DNA of 64,000 nt from Lysobacterales bacterium (lineage in GTDB: Bacteria > Pseudomonadota > Gammaproteobacteria > Xanthomonadales > Xanthomonadaceae). The notes below the pieces were generated by a model, which saw only the letters and a program-made list of their open reading frames with translations, had not been told where the DNA came from and did not search any database. The stretch spans positions 558,001-622,000 of the forward strand of contig JADCRD010000002.1 of assembly GCA_014946745.1 (NCBI GenBank). The letters run 5' to 3'. A program made the translations under genes and the position numbers. Positions 1 to 9,000 of the stretch are shown piece after piece (the first letter of the stretch is position 1; each line of letters begins with the position of its first letter).

Positions 1-320
1 AGCGCACCGGCCAGTCCGCCGACGCTGGCCAGCAGCGCGCCGTGCCGGGCGATGTGGCCGATGCCGCCGAGCTCGCCGCTGCCGAAGCAGCGTCCCGCGA
101 ACAGGCCGACCGGGCCGGCGAATCCATACAGGGCCGCGTAGAAGATGATCGCCACCGAGGTGGTCAGCGACACCGCCGCCAGCGGCGTGGCACCCAGCGG
201 CCCCAGCATCGCGGTGTCGACCAGGGTCACCCCGGTCGAGGCGACGAGGCCGGCCACCAGCGGCGCGGCAAGCGCGGCGAGCGGAGCGATCTCGGCGAGG
301 GCGCGGCGCAGCGTGCTCAT
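1..320 (-). CDS. MATE family efflux transporter, N-terminal part
   Basis: The reverse strand from an ATG at 318-320 reads MSTLRRALAEIAPLAALAAP, then two hydrophobic stretches with VDTAMLGPLGATPLAAVSL and a GLFAGRCFGSGE segment. This is the opening of a MATE (multidrug and toxic compound extrusion) transporter, where helix 1 ends in a D-x-x-M-x-G type motif. MATE proteins are 12-helix inner-membrane antiporters that export cationic drugs using a proton or sodium gradient. Only about 106 residues are inside the window and the rest lies before position 1. It is transcribed in the same direction as the VWA gene, with a 194-bp gap between them, so co-transcription is possible but not shown. Confidence 0.8.
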   Translation of the reverse strand, partial: MSTLRRALAEIAPLAALAAPLVAGLVASTGVTLVDTAMLGPLGATPLAAVSLTTSVAIIFYAALYGFAGPVGLFAGRCFGSGELGGIGHIARHGALLASVGGLAGA

Positions 321-514
321 CTGCGAATCACCGGTACAGGCGTCCTGCGGGCGGGCGGCCGACCGCATCCCTGTGCCCGCGCGCGCGCGCGCAAGCGCCC
401 TGCCTTGGCGCGCGCAGACCCAGGCCGCGCACCGCCCAGCGTTCTGCCCCCGAGTTTTGCGCGTCTAAGCGTTCGCTTCACAGGCCCGCCATCGTCGTCT
501 GTGCAAGCGGACTT

Positions 515-2227
515 TCACCGCAGTGTGATCGGCCGTCGCGCCAGCACCTTGCCGTCGCCGCTGACAAGCTTGAGTTCGTAGCTGCCGGGCGCTTCGGGTG
601 CGGTCAGCTGCACGGCCATGGGGCTGGTTTCGAACCCCGAGTACTCGCCGTCCCAGGCGCTATCGTCTGCCCCCACGGGAGCGAAGCCGACCCAGGCGCC
701 GCCCCCCGCAGGGCCCTCGACGGTGACCGGCACCAGCATGCCGACCAGCGATTCCGCGGGCGCTTCAAGACGCACCTGCGCGGCCAGCACGCGGATCGGC
801 TGACGGGCGGCCACGGCTTCGGAACCGTTCAGCACATAGCGCAGCTCGTAGTCGCCGGGCTCACCGGGGGCGCGGAGGCTGTAGCGGGTCTGGCCCGCCA
901 CCGGACGGGTGTAGTCGCGGTAGCTGCCGGCCTCGCTGCCCGCCGGCGCGAAGCCGATCCAGTGCGCCTCGTCGACCGGGCCGTCGGCCTCGACCTCGAT
1001 GACGCTGCCGGCACTCGTCTCCGCCGGACCGCGCACGTAGACGCTGGCCGCGAGCACCTTGATCGGGCGACTGGCCAGCACGCGCTCGGATTCGTTCAGC
1101 ACATAGCGCAGTTCGTAGTCGCCGGGTTCGGCCGGCACCTGCAGCTCGACCTCGCTCTGCGCGCCGGTCGGGCGCTGGTAGTCGAGGAAGCTGCCCGGCC
1201 CGCTGCCGGCCGGCGCGAAGCCGATCCAGTGACGGGCATCCACGGGGCCGCGGGCGCTGACGCGGATGCGCGTGCCGGCGCTGGCTTCGGCCGGGCCGTC
1301 GATGGCGCCCTCGACATCGGTGAGGTTCAGCGGGCGCTGGGCAAGCACCGCATCCTTGCGCAGCGGGCTCACGTAGCGCAGCTCGTAGGCACCGGCCGCG
1401 GCTGGCGTGGGCACGCTGACCTGTCCGTTCTCTGCGCTGTCCACCCAGGCGTAGGTGAGTTCGAGTTCGCCCCCCGTGGCGGCCGCGCGGTACAGGCCGA
1501 TGAAGTCGCCGCGGTCGGCCGGGCCGGTGAAGCGCACCGCAACGCTGGATACAGCGGATGCGCTGTCGGCGGCGTCCAGGGTGGCGGTGGCCGGCGGCGG
1601 CGCGGGCTCGGTGCTGACCGCCACTACGGCGCCCAGTGCACCGGACAGTTCGGCAGCGTTGCGGGCGTTGAAGTAGCGACCGCCGGTGTTTTCGGCGAGG
1701 CAGCGCAGTTGAGCCCGGTGCTGCGGGTTGGCGACGTCGAAGCCGATCACATGCGCGGTGAAGTCGACTCCGGCGGCCTCCAGCTCACGACCGACCTGGC
1801 AGGGGTCGAGATTGCAGGTTTCCTCGCCGTCGGAGACCAGGATCACGGTGGCCTTCTGCTCGACGTGGCGCAGCGACTCGGCGGCCTGGATGACGGCCGC
1901 GGACAGCGGCGTCATGCCCCTCGGGTTCAGCGCATTCACCTGCCCAAGAAAGGCGGCGGCATCGAGCGGCCCGGACTCGATCAAGGTCTCGATATCGGCG
2001 CAGTCGCCTTTGCGACGGTGGCCGTAGGCGACCAGGCCCAGGGGGTTCTCCGGCTGCCATTCGCCTACCAGGCCCGCCACGGTCTCGCGGGCGATCTCGA
2101 TTTTGCTGCGGCCGTCGATCTGGCCCCACATCGAGCCGGAGGCATCGAGCACCAGCACCACACGCTCTTCGGCTGCGGCGGCAATGGGGAGGCTCAGAGC
2201 GGCAGCAAGCAGGGCGGTACGCAGCAT
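515..2227 (-). CDS. Secreted von Willebrand factor A domain protein with C-terminal repeats
   Basis: The 570-aa product starts with a signal peptide (MLRTALLAAALSLPIAAAAE) and moves straight into a VWA domain. The metal-dependent adhesion site is intact: DASGSMWG near residue 26, a Thr in MTPLSAAV, and SDGEET. VWA domains bind ligands through a Mg2+ ion. Residues from about 230 to the end are four imperfect tandem repeats of some 80-90 residues, three of them sharing W(I/V)GFAP(A/V)G and PGDYELRYV or close variants, probably beta-sandwich modules. The ATG at 2227 was chosen because a possible start further upstream would add 42 residues without a signal character. Function is unknown; a periplasmic or surface-exposed role is inferred. 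Confidence 0.85.
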   Translation of the reverse strand: MLRTALLAAALSLPIAAAAEERVVLVLDASGSMWGQIDGRSKIEIARETVAGLVGEWQPENPLGLVAYGHRRKGDCADIETLIESGPLDAAAFLGQVNALNPRGMTPLSAAVIQAAESLRHVEQKATVILVSDGEETCNLDPCQVGRELEAAGVDFTAHVIGFDVANPQHRAQLRCLAENTGGRYFNARNAAELSGALGAVVAVSTEPAPPPATATLDAADSASAVSSVAVRFTGPADRGDFIGLYRAAATGGELELTYAWVDSAENGQVSVPTPAAAGAYELRYVSPLRKDAVLAQRPLNLTDVEGAIDGPAEASAGTRIRVSARGPVDARHWIGFAPAGSGPGSFLDYQRPTGAQSEVELQVPAEPGDYELRYVLNESERVLASRPIKVLAASVYVRGPAETSAGSVIEVEADGPVDEAHWIGFAPAGSEAGSYRDYTRPVAGQTRYSLRAPGEPGDYELRYVLNGSEAVAARQPIRVLAAQVRLEAPAESLVGMLVPVTVEGPAGGGAWVGFAPVGADDSAWDGEYSGFETSPMAVQLTAPEAPGSYELKLVSGDGKVLARRPITLR

Positions 2228-2303
2228 GGCGAAGCCTCGGCGATGGGTGGGAGTGGCCGAGGATACGGAGCTTGTGTGAGCGTTCGGACAGCGATTGTGG
2301 CCG

Positions 2304-2723
2304 TCAGCCGCAGCGTCGCCAGCCGCGCAGCTGCAGGTAGTGACCGAGCGCAATCAACAGGGCGCCGCCGCTGACCGCCGCTACGCTCCACAGGCTGTGC
2401 GCCAGCGGCGACCACCACAGGCCGGCGCTCACGCCGCCTGCACCGACCAGCAGCAGACTGCGCGCGGCCGGCGCCTCCAGCCTGCGGAAAGCCAGCAGCA
2501 AGGCCAGGGCCGCGATGCCCAGGCTGAAGCCGGCGATCCAGCGTTCGGCTTCAAACAGCCACAGGTAGTGCGGCACCTGGTAGCGCAGCTTGAGCCACAG
2601 TGCGGGAAATCCGATCAGTACGGCGGCGGTGGCGAGACAGTGCAGGGCGCACAGCATGGCCAGACCGAGGCCCAGGCGATCGATCCAACGGCGATGGAAG
2701 CGGGGAGCGAGGAGTGAGGACAT
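2304..2723 (-). CDS. MerC domain-containing membrane protein
   Basis: This 139-aa protein has four predicted membrane helices. The first contains the motif LCALHCLATAA, matching the Cys-x-x-x-Cys metal-binding signature of the MerC family, although the spacing here is C-A-L-H-C. MerC proteins of mercury operons carry Hg(II) across the inner membrane, but many chromosomal MerC-like proteins sit in other metal loci. No mer genes are nearby. The gene is divergent from a zinc-uptake-type operon and shares its promoter region, including the 14-bp palindrome at 2741-2754. A role in zinc handling is therefore the more likely reading, by context only. Confidence 0.8.
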   Translation of the reverse strand: MSSLLAPRFHRRWIDRLGLGLAMLCALHCLATAAVLIGFPALWLKLRYQVPHYLWLFEAERWIAGFSLGIAALALLLAFRRLEAPAARSLLLVGAGGVSAGLWWSPLAHSLWSVAAVSGGALLIALGHYLQLRGWRRCG

Positions 2724-2740
2724 GGGAGCGCCGCGAGAGC

Positions 2741-2754
2741 GTTATAGCTATAAC
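2741..2754. promoter_or_regulatory. Candidate Zur operator between merC-like and zrgA genes
   Basis: GTTATAGCTATAAC is a perfect 14-bp palindrome, strikingly AT-rich in a GC-rich region. It lies 18 bp upstream of the merC-like ATG and 96 bp upstream of the zrgA-type ATG. Known gammaproteobacterial Zur boxes share GTTATA...TATAAC half-sites. The spacing here is two bases rather than the usual one, so the assignment is an inference supported mainly by the zinc-related genes on both sides. Confidence 0.55.
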
Positions 2755-2849
2755 ATAACTCAATCACGCTCACAGGTGGCGTGATACTCCGCATCGACGG
2801 CCACACTGGCATGTCGTCACAGCGAACATCTCATCGACGGGAGACCTCC

Positions 2850-3515
2850 ATGCTTCGACCTCTTTCCACGCTGCTGTTGGTTGCGCTGCTGCCTCCCGGT
2901 GTCAGCCTGGCGCACAACCACGGAGCCAGCGACGCCGCGGCAGCGTCCAGCGAAAACCGTGAGCAGGGCGCGCACGAACATGGCGCAGCGCGCCTGGACA
3001 TTGCTCTGGCCGGCAACACCCTTGAGCTGCAGATCGAAGGCGCGGCCTACAACTTCGTGGGCTTCGAGCGCGCCCCTGAGGGCGCCGAAGAAGTGACCCG
3101 CGTCGAGCAGGCGCGGCTGCTGCTGAACAACGCCAGCGCGCTGTACGGCTGGGACGCCGCGGCAGGCTGCACCGCGCAGACCGCGCGCATCGAAGCCGCG
3201 CTGCCAGAACACACCGACGCGCATGACCATGACCATGACCATGACCATGACCATGACCATGACCACGAGCACGAGCACGAGCACGACCATGAGCATGAGC
3301 ACGAGGGCCATGACCATGGACACGGCAGCCACAGCAACTGGCGCAGTTACCATCGCTTCGAATGCAGCCAACCGGATGCGCTGGGCGCGATCGAGGTGCG
3401 GCTGTTCCAGCACTTCCCCAAACTTGAGCGCATCGACTACCAGCTGGTGACCGACTCGGCCCAGGACGGCGGTCGACTGGCGCCGGGCCAGAGCGTGATC
3501 CGACTGCAGCCATGA
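2850..3515 (+). CDS. zrgA: ZrgA-type (DUF2796) histidine-rich periplasmic zinc protein
   Basis: The 221-aa product has a signal peptide (MLRPLSTLLLVALLPPGVSLA) followed by NHGASDAA and the HEHGAARLDIAL segment typical of the DUF2796/ZrgA family. In Vibrio, ZrgA is a Zur-regulated periplasmic zinc chaperone that works with an ABC-type transporter. About residues 125-160 are an almost pure His-Asp then His-Glu tract, a presumed zinc sponge. The start at 2850 is preceded by GGGAG. The stop overlaps the ATG of the ABC ATPase by 4 bp, so the two are translationally coupled. Some upstream in-frame starts exist but would spoil the signal peptide. Confidence 0.85.
   Translation: MLRPLSTLLLVALLPPGVSLAHNHGASDAAAASSENREQGAHEHGAARLDIALAGNTLELQIEGAAYNFVGFERAPEGAEEVTRVEQARLLLNNASALYGWDAAAGCTAQTARIEAALPEHTDAHDHDHDHDHDHDHDHEHEHEHDHEHEHEGHDHGHGSHSNWRSYHRFECSQPDALGAIEVRLFQHFPKLERIDYQLVTDSAQDGGRLAPGQSVIRLQP
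3222..3304 (+). repeat. In-gene CATGAC / CACGAG simple repeat
   Basis: Six-base units CATGAC, then CACGAG and CATGAG, run in tandem and encode alternating His-Asp and His-Glu. Perfect repetition of the first block could slip in replication in 6-bp steps, which would change the number of His-acid pairs without breaking the frame. Confidence 0.9.
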
Positions 3516-4243
3516 CTTCCGCAAATGCGCCGGTGCCGGCGCTCGAACTCGATGCCTTGCGCTTCGCCTGGCCGGGCAGTGCAGTGCCGACGGTGGCGAT
3601 CCGCCACTTCCGCCTCGCGGCCGGCGAGCGCCTGTTCCTGGCCGGCCCCAGCGGCAGCGGCAAGAGCACCCTGCTTGGCCTGATCGCCGGCACACTCGCG
3701 CCGCAGGCCGGGAGTTTGAAGATCGCAGGGCACGCGGCCGAGCGGCTGTCGCAGCGCCGTCGCGATCGCCTGCGCGCCGACCACATCGGCGTGATCTTCC
3801 AGCAGTTCAACCTGCTGCCGTTTCTGTCGGCGCTGGACAACGTGCTGCTGGCGGCGCGCTTCTCGAAGCGCCGCGGCGAACGTGCCGCAGCGCGTGACGG
3901 CAGTGCCCGTGCCCAGGCCACCCGCCTGCTGGCCGAGCTTGGCCTGCGCGATGCGCTGGTGCAGCGCCCCGCCGCCCAGCTCAGCGTCGGCCAGCAGCAG
4001 CGCGTGGCCGCCGCGCGCGCCCTGCTGGGCGCACCGGAATTGATCCTGGCCGACGAACCCACCTCGGCGCTCGATTCGGAGCTGCGCGAGGAGTTCATCG
4101 CCCTGCTGCTGCGCGAGTGCGCGCAGGCCGGTAGCGCCCTGCTGTTCGTCAGCCACGATCGCGGACTGATGCCGCTGTTCGACCGCAGCCTGTCCCTGCC
4201 CGAACTGCAGGCCGAGGGCGCACGTACGGAGGCCGCCGCATGA
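3512..4243 (+). CDS. ABC transporter ATP-binding protein (LolD/MacB-like) of zinc locus
   Basis: This 243-aa ATPase has Walker A GPSGSGKST at residues 45-53, Q-loop in FQQFNLLPFLS, the signature LSVGQQQR near 156, Walker B LILADEPTSALD, and the switch His in LLFVSHDRG. The sequence belongs to the LolD/MacB/FtsE class that pairs with FtsX-type permeases rather than classical importers. Its start overlaps the upstream zrgA stop and its stop overlaps the permease start (ATGA), so it forms a tightly coupled operon. By analogy with zrg loci it would power zinc acquisition or release of metal from the periplasmic chaperone; the substrate is inferred from context. Confidence 0.9.
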   Translation: MTSANAPVPALELDALRFAWPGSAVPTVAIRHFRLAAGERLFLAGPSGSGKSTLLGLIAGTLAPQAGSLKIAGHAAERLSQRRRDRLRADHIGVIFQQFNLLPFLSALDNVLLAARFSKRRGERAAARDGSARAQATRLLAELGLRDALVQRPAAQLSVGQQQRVAAARALLGAPELILADEPTSALDSELREEFIALLLRECAQAGSALLFVSHDRGLMPLFDRSLSLPELQAEGARTEAAA

Positions 4244-5493
4244 GCGCACTGCTTCGGCTGGCCTGGGCCAGCCTCGCCAACCGCCGCTTCACGGCGCTGG
4301 TGACGGTGGCGACGATTGCGCTCAGCGTGCTGCTGCTGCTGGGCGTGGAGCGCCTGCGCAACGAGGCGCGCAACAGCTTTCTGCGCACCGTTGCCGGCAC
4401 CGATCTGATCGTCGGCGCGCGCGCGCATCCGGTGCAGCTGCTGCTGTACTCGGTGTTCCACCTGGGCGACGCCACCAACAACGTCAGCTGGGCCAGCTAC
4501 CGCGAAATCGCCGAACGCGAAGACGTGGCCTGGACGGTGCCGATCAGCCTTGGCGATTCGCACAAGGGCTATCGCGTGGTCGGCACCTCCGCCGGCTTTT
4601 TCGAGCACGTGCGCACCGGCGGCAACCGCGAGTTGCGATTCGCAGAGGGCCAAGCCTTCGACGGCCTGTTCGAGGCGGTGCTCGGCGCCGAAGTGGCCGA
4701 GCGCTTGGGCTACACCCTGGGCGACTCGATCGTGCTTGCGCACGGCACCGGCACCCTCAACCCCAACCAGCACGACGACCGCCCCTTCACCGTGGTCGGT
4801 GTGCTCGCCCGCACCGGGACGCCGATCGACCACAGCGTGCACGTCAGCCTGGAGGCGATCGAGGCCATCCACATCAACTGGCGCGCCGGCACGCGGATCG
4901 GCCGGGCACCGGATGAGATCCCGCCCGAGCGCCTGCAGCCGCGCTCGATCACCGCGTTCTTCGTCGGTCTGGAATCGCGCATGGCGACCTTCGCCGTGCA
5001 GCGCGCGGTCAACGAGTTCCGCGCCGAGCCCTTGACTGCGGTGCTGCCGGGCGTCGCCCTGCAGCAGCTGTGGGGCATGCTTGGCGTGGTCGAGAAAGCG
5101 CTGATGCTCACCGCCGCCTGCGTGGTCGCCGCCGGCCTGCTGGGCATGCTGGCGGCCCTGCTCGGCACCTTGAGCGAACGCCGCCGCGAGATGGCGATCC
5201 TGCGTGCGCTGGGTGCGGGCCCTGGCACGGTTTCGGCCCTGCTGCTGCTGGAGGCTCTGCTGTTGACCGCGGTCGGGCTGCTGCTCGGCCTCGCCCTGCT
5301 GCACGGCGGCCTGGCGCTGATGGCGCCCACCCTCGAACGCGCTTCGGGCATCGCCATCGAGCTGGGCTGGCCCAGCCTGGCCGAGCTCAAGCTGCTCGGC
5401 CTGGTGCTGGGCGCCGGCGTGGCGGTGGGCCTGATCCCTGCCTTTCTGGCCTATCGGCGCTCGCTGGCCGACGGCATGATGGTGCGCCAGTAG
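4240..5493 (+). CDS. FtsX-like ABC permease of zinc locus
   Basis: The 417-aa protein has one N-terminal helix (residues about 10-35), a large periplasmic MacB-PCD-like domain (about 40-280), and three C-terminal helices around LTAACVVAAGLLGMLAALLG, LLLLEALLLTAVGLLLGLAL and LGLVLGAGVAVGLIPAF. The cytoplasmic loop ERRREMAILRALGA is the family hallmark that couples to the ATPase. This topology is that of FtsX/LolE mechanotransmission permeases. It follows the ATPase with a 4-bp overlap, and a DUF3299 gene follows 36 bp later, the gene order expected for a Zrg-type system. Confidence 0.88.
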   Translation: MSALLRLAWASLANRRFTALVTVATIALSVLLLLGVERLRNEARNSFLRTVAGTDLIVGARAHPVQLLLYSVFHLGDATNNVSWASYREIAEREDVAWTVPISLGDSHKGYRVVGTSAGFFEHVRTGGNRELRFAEGQAFDGLFEAVLGAEVAERLGYTLGDSIVLAHGTGTLNPNQHDDRPFTVVGVLARTGTPIDHSVHVSLEAIEAIHINWRAGTRIGRAPDEIPPERLQPRSITAFFVGLESRMATFAVQRAVNEFRAEPLTAVLPGVALQQLWGMLGVVEKALMLTAACVVAAGLLGMLAALLGTLSERRREMAILRALGAGPGTVSALLLLEALLLTAVGLLLGLALLHGGLALMAPTLERASGIAIELGWPSLAELKLLGLVLGAGVAVGLIPAFLAYRRSLADGMMVRQ

Positions 5494-5529
5494 GCCGCTT
5501 CGGCCCCACCCACTCCCCGGAACCCCACG

Positions 5530-6006
5530 ATGAAACGTCTGCTGCTCAGCCTTGCATTCGCCCTGTTTGCCCTGCCCGCGCTTGCCGAGGTGCGGACGTT
5601 CGACTGGCTGGAGCTGATCCCCGAGGAGGAGCTCAAGCTGCTGCAGGACCAGGCTGTGGTCGACCATGAGGGCGAACCGGTGGCGCCGGATTACAGCGAG
5701 TCGACGCCGGTGCTGACGCTGAACGGCGCCGAGGGCCGCCTGCCCGGCTACATCGTTCCGGTGACGATTACCGAAGACAACAAGATCAGCGAGTTCTTCG
5801 TGGTGCCCTACTTCGGCGCCTGCATCCACGTGCCGCCGCCGCCGCCGAACCAGATCGTGTTCGCCGCCCCAGAGGAGCCGATCGAGATGACCGAGATCTG
5901 GGCGGCCTACTGGGTGTACGGCAAGATCGAGATCAAGCCCACGCGCAACAGCGTGGCGCAGTCGCACTACGTGATCGACGTCGAGAAGGTCGAGCCCTGG
6001 GAGTAG
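5530..6006 (+). CDS. DUF3299 domain periplasmic protein
   Basis: This 158-aa protein has a clear signal peptide (MKRLLLSLAFALFALPALA, cleavage before EVRTFDW). The mature part contains GRLPGYIVPV, the FFVVPYFGACIHVPPPPPNQ segment and a conserved WVYGKI, which are characteristic of DUF3299. The family is found with DUF2796/ABC genes in zinc-regulated loci and has no proven biochemical role. The Cys-Ile-His in the ACIHVPPPPP loop could take part in metal binding. It is the last gene of the operon beginning at 2850; the convergent GGDEF/EAL gene ends 6 bp after its stop. Confidence 0.85.
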   Translation: MKRLLLSLAFALFALPALAEVRTFDWLELIPEEELKLLQDQAVVDHEGEPVAPDYSESTPVLTLNGAEGRLPGYIVPVTITEDNKISEFFVVPYFGACIHVPPPPPNQIVFAAPEEPIEMTEIWAAYWVYGKIEIKPTRNSVAQSHYVIDVEKVEPWE

Positions 6007-6012
6007 GCCGTC

Positions 6013-9000
6013 TCAGGTGCTGCCGCCCGCACTCTGGGCCAGCGCATCCACCAGCGCCTCCAGGCCCTTGATGAAGCGTCGGCCGCTGTCGAGCAGCGCC
6101 TCGCGCTGCGGGCGAGCGGCGCTGATGCCGTCGCTGGCGTAGGCCGCGACCGCGTTGTCGAAGCGCTGGTGCAGGGTCTGGTAGTCCAGCCAGACCTGCC
6201 TCGCGATCTGCCCCTCGCGCAGCACCGGCGGCAAATCGGCCAGCCAGCGGCCGAGCCCTCGTGCCGGTCGCGCCGGCGGCGGTGTGGCCGTGTCGGCGCC
6301 GCCCAGCCAGTCATCCAGCTGCTGCAGCCAACCTCGATGCCCCGCCTGCACGAACATCGCCCCCTGTCCGCCGGCGGGCAGCTCGCGGATGCGTGACCAG
6401 TCCGGGTCGGGACGCCAGTCGCTCAGCCACGGCGCGACCTCGGCGGCAGGCATCGGCCGGGCGATGCCGTAGCCCTGGGCCTGGGTACAGCCGATGCGCA
6501 GCAGGGCGCGCGCATGCTCGCTGCTCTCCACGCCCTCGGCCACCAGCCGAAGCTGGAACGCCCGCGCCAGCGCGACGATGCCCTGGATGATCGCCAGATC
6601 CTCCGGGTCGGCCAGCATGTCGCGGACGAAGCTGCGGTCGATCTTGAGCTCGCTGAAGGGCAGATTCTTCAGGTAGGACAGCGACGAATAGCCGGTGCCG
6701 AAGTCGTCGAGCGCGCAGCCCACACCCAGCTCACGGCAGCGCGCGATCACCGCGGTGGCACGATCGAGATCGTCGAGCAGACTGCTTTCGAGCACCTCCA
6801 GCGTGAGGCTGCCCTGCTCCAGCTGGGTGAAGCCGGCAAGCAGCGCCTGCAGACGCTCGACGAAGCCGGCGCTCAGCAGGTGGCGCGGCGCGATGTTCAC
6901 GCTCACGCCCAGCGCCAGGCCCTGCGCCTGCCAGGCCAACAGATCACGCAGCGCGCGGCGCAAGACCCACTCGCCCAGCGCGATGCCGAGCTCCTCGCCC
7001 TCGGTCACCGGCAGGAAATCGTCCGGCGGCAGCAGGCCGCGCTCGGGGTGCTGCCAGCGCATCAGTGCTTCCATGCCGAGCACCTGACCCGAACGCAGAT
7101 CCACGCGCGGCTGGTAGAACAGCACGAGTTCTTCCGCCGCCAGCGCCTCGCGCAGGCGCTGCAGCCGCTGCTGGCGGCTGCGGTTGCTCGCATCCAGCGC
7201 CGCATCGAAATAGCGCACATGGCCCTTGCCGCCGTGCTTGGCCTGGTACATGGCCTGGTCGGCCTGGCGCAGCAGCTGCTCGGCTTCGAGCTCCTCGTCC
7301 TGCGGATACAGGCTGACGCCAATGCTGGCAGCCACCGGCAGCTGCAGCGACTCCAGCTGCAGCGGTTCGGACAGGGCGCGCTGCAGCCGCTGCAGCAGCG
7401 CCTCCAGCGGTCCGCCATCGGGCAGATTGACCAGCAACACTACGAACTCGTCGCCGCCGATACGCGACACCGTGTCCCCTTCGCGCAGCTGCGCACGCAT
7501 GCGCTCGCCCACCGCACACAGGAAGCGGTCGCCGATGTCGTGGCCGTGGTGGTCGTTGATCGCCTTGAAGCCATCGAGATCGATGTAGGCCACTGCAACC
7601 TGCTGCCGCTCTCTGCGCGCCTCCGCCATCGCCTCGCGCAGACGGTCGGCCAGCAGCACCCGATTGGGCAGTCCGGTGAGCGAATCGAAGTGGGCGATCC
7701 GCTCCAGGTGCTGCTGGTAGGACTTCTGCGCGGTGATATCGGCGAACAGGCCGACGTAGTTCAGCACCTTGCCGCTGTCATCGCGCACCGCGTTGATCTT
7801 GAGGTATTCCGCGTAGGCCTCGCCGTTGCGCCGGCGGTTCCACACCTCGCCCGCCCAGTGGCCCTGTTCAACCAGGCTGCGCCACATCTCGGCAAACAGC
7901 GTCTGATCGTGGCGGCCTGACTTGAGCAGAGCGGGCGTGTGTCCGATCACCGCCTCGCGCGCGTAGCCCGTGATCTCGACGAAGGCCTGGTTGACTTCAA
8001 GGATCCGACCTTCGGGATCGGTGATCAGCACGCCTTCCTGGGTGTGGGTGAACACGCTGGCGGCCAGGCGCAGCTGCTCTTCGGCGCGGCGCAGCGGGCC
8101 GAGATCGATATCGAGACAGAACAGCTCGCGGCTGCCGTCCGCCTTGAGCTGCATGGCGTGGCTCGACAGCACCACGACTTCTTCGCCATCGGCACGCAGC
8201 AGGCGCAACTCCTCGGGCGGCGCGACCTCGGCGCCCGCGAACCATGCCGCGGCGCGCTGCTCGACGAGCCCGCGGAAAGGCGGCGGAATGATCAGCTCGG
8301 TCAGCCTGCGGCCGAGCGCATGTGCGCGCGGATAGCCGTAGAGCTGCTCGCTGCCCGCGTTCCAGAAGGTGACCTTGAGCTCGGCGTCGTAGCCCTGCAC
8401 GGCGATGCTGGGCAGCGCTTCCAGCAGCTCGCGGAAGCGCTGTTCGCTGTCGGCGAGTGCGCGCTCGAAGCGTTTGCGCACGCTGATGTCGCGTGAGATC
8501 GACAGCGCACGGCCGTCGGCCAGGCTGACCAGGCGCAGCTCGAAGTCGCACAGCTGACCGCGGATCGGGATGCGGTAGTCGAAGCGCGCGGAGCCGCCCG
8601 TGGCGAGCACTTCGGTCAAGGATTGACGGGTCTGCGCGGCCAGCTCGGGGGGCAACACCTCTTCGAGCCTGCGCCCCAGAAACTCGCTGGGTGGCAGCAT
8701 CAGCAGGCCGATGTCGCCGCCTTTGAAGTCGAGGAAACGGCCGTCGTGATCGAGCACGAAGATCAGATCGGGAACGGCGTTGAAAAGCGCGTGCAGCTCA
8801 TCGAGTGCAGCCTGACGCTGGCGCTCGGCGCGGGTGCGCAGCAGCGCCTGGGTAAGCAGCTCGCCGACCACCTGCAGCAGCCCGATCTCGGCCTCGCTCC
8901 AACGCGAGCGTCCGCGGGTGGATTCCAAGCCGACAAAGGCCACCAGCTCACCGCCCGCCAGCATCGGCAGCAGCAGGCATGCGGCCAGGCCCTGCGAGGC

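Noticed and set aside
2902-5967. A 1021-codon open frame on the minus strand across the zinc operon
   Set aside because: It runs antisense to four genes with clear signal peptides and ATPase motifs, has low-complexity content, and results from high GC.
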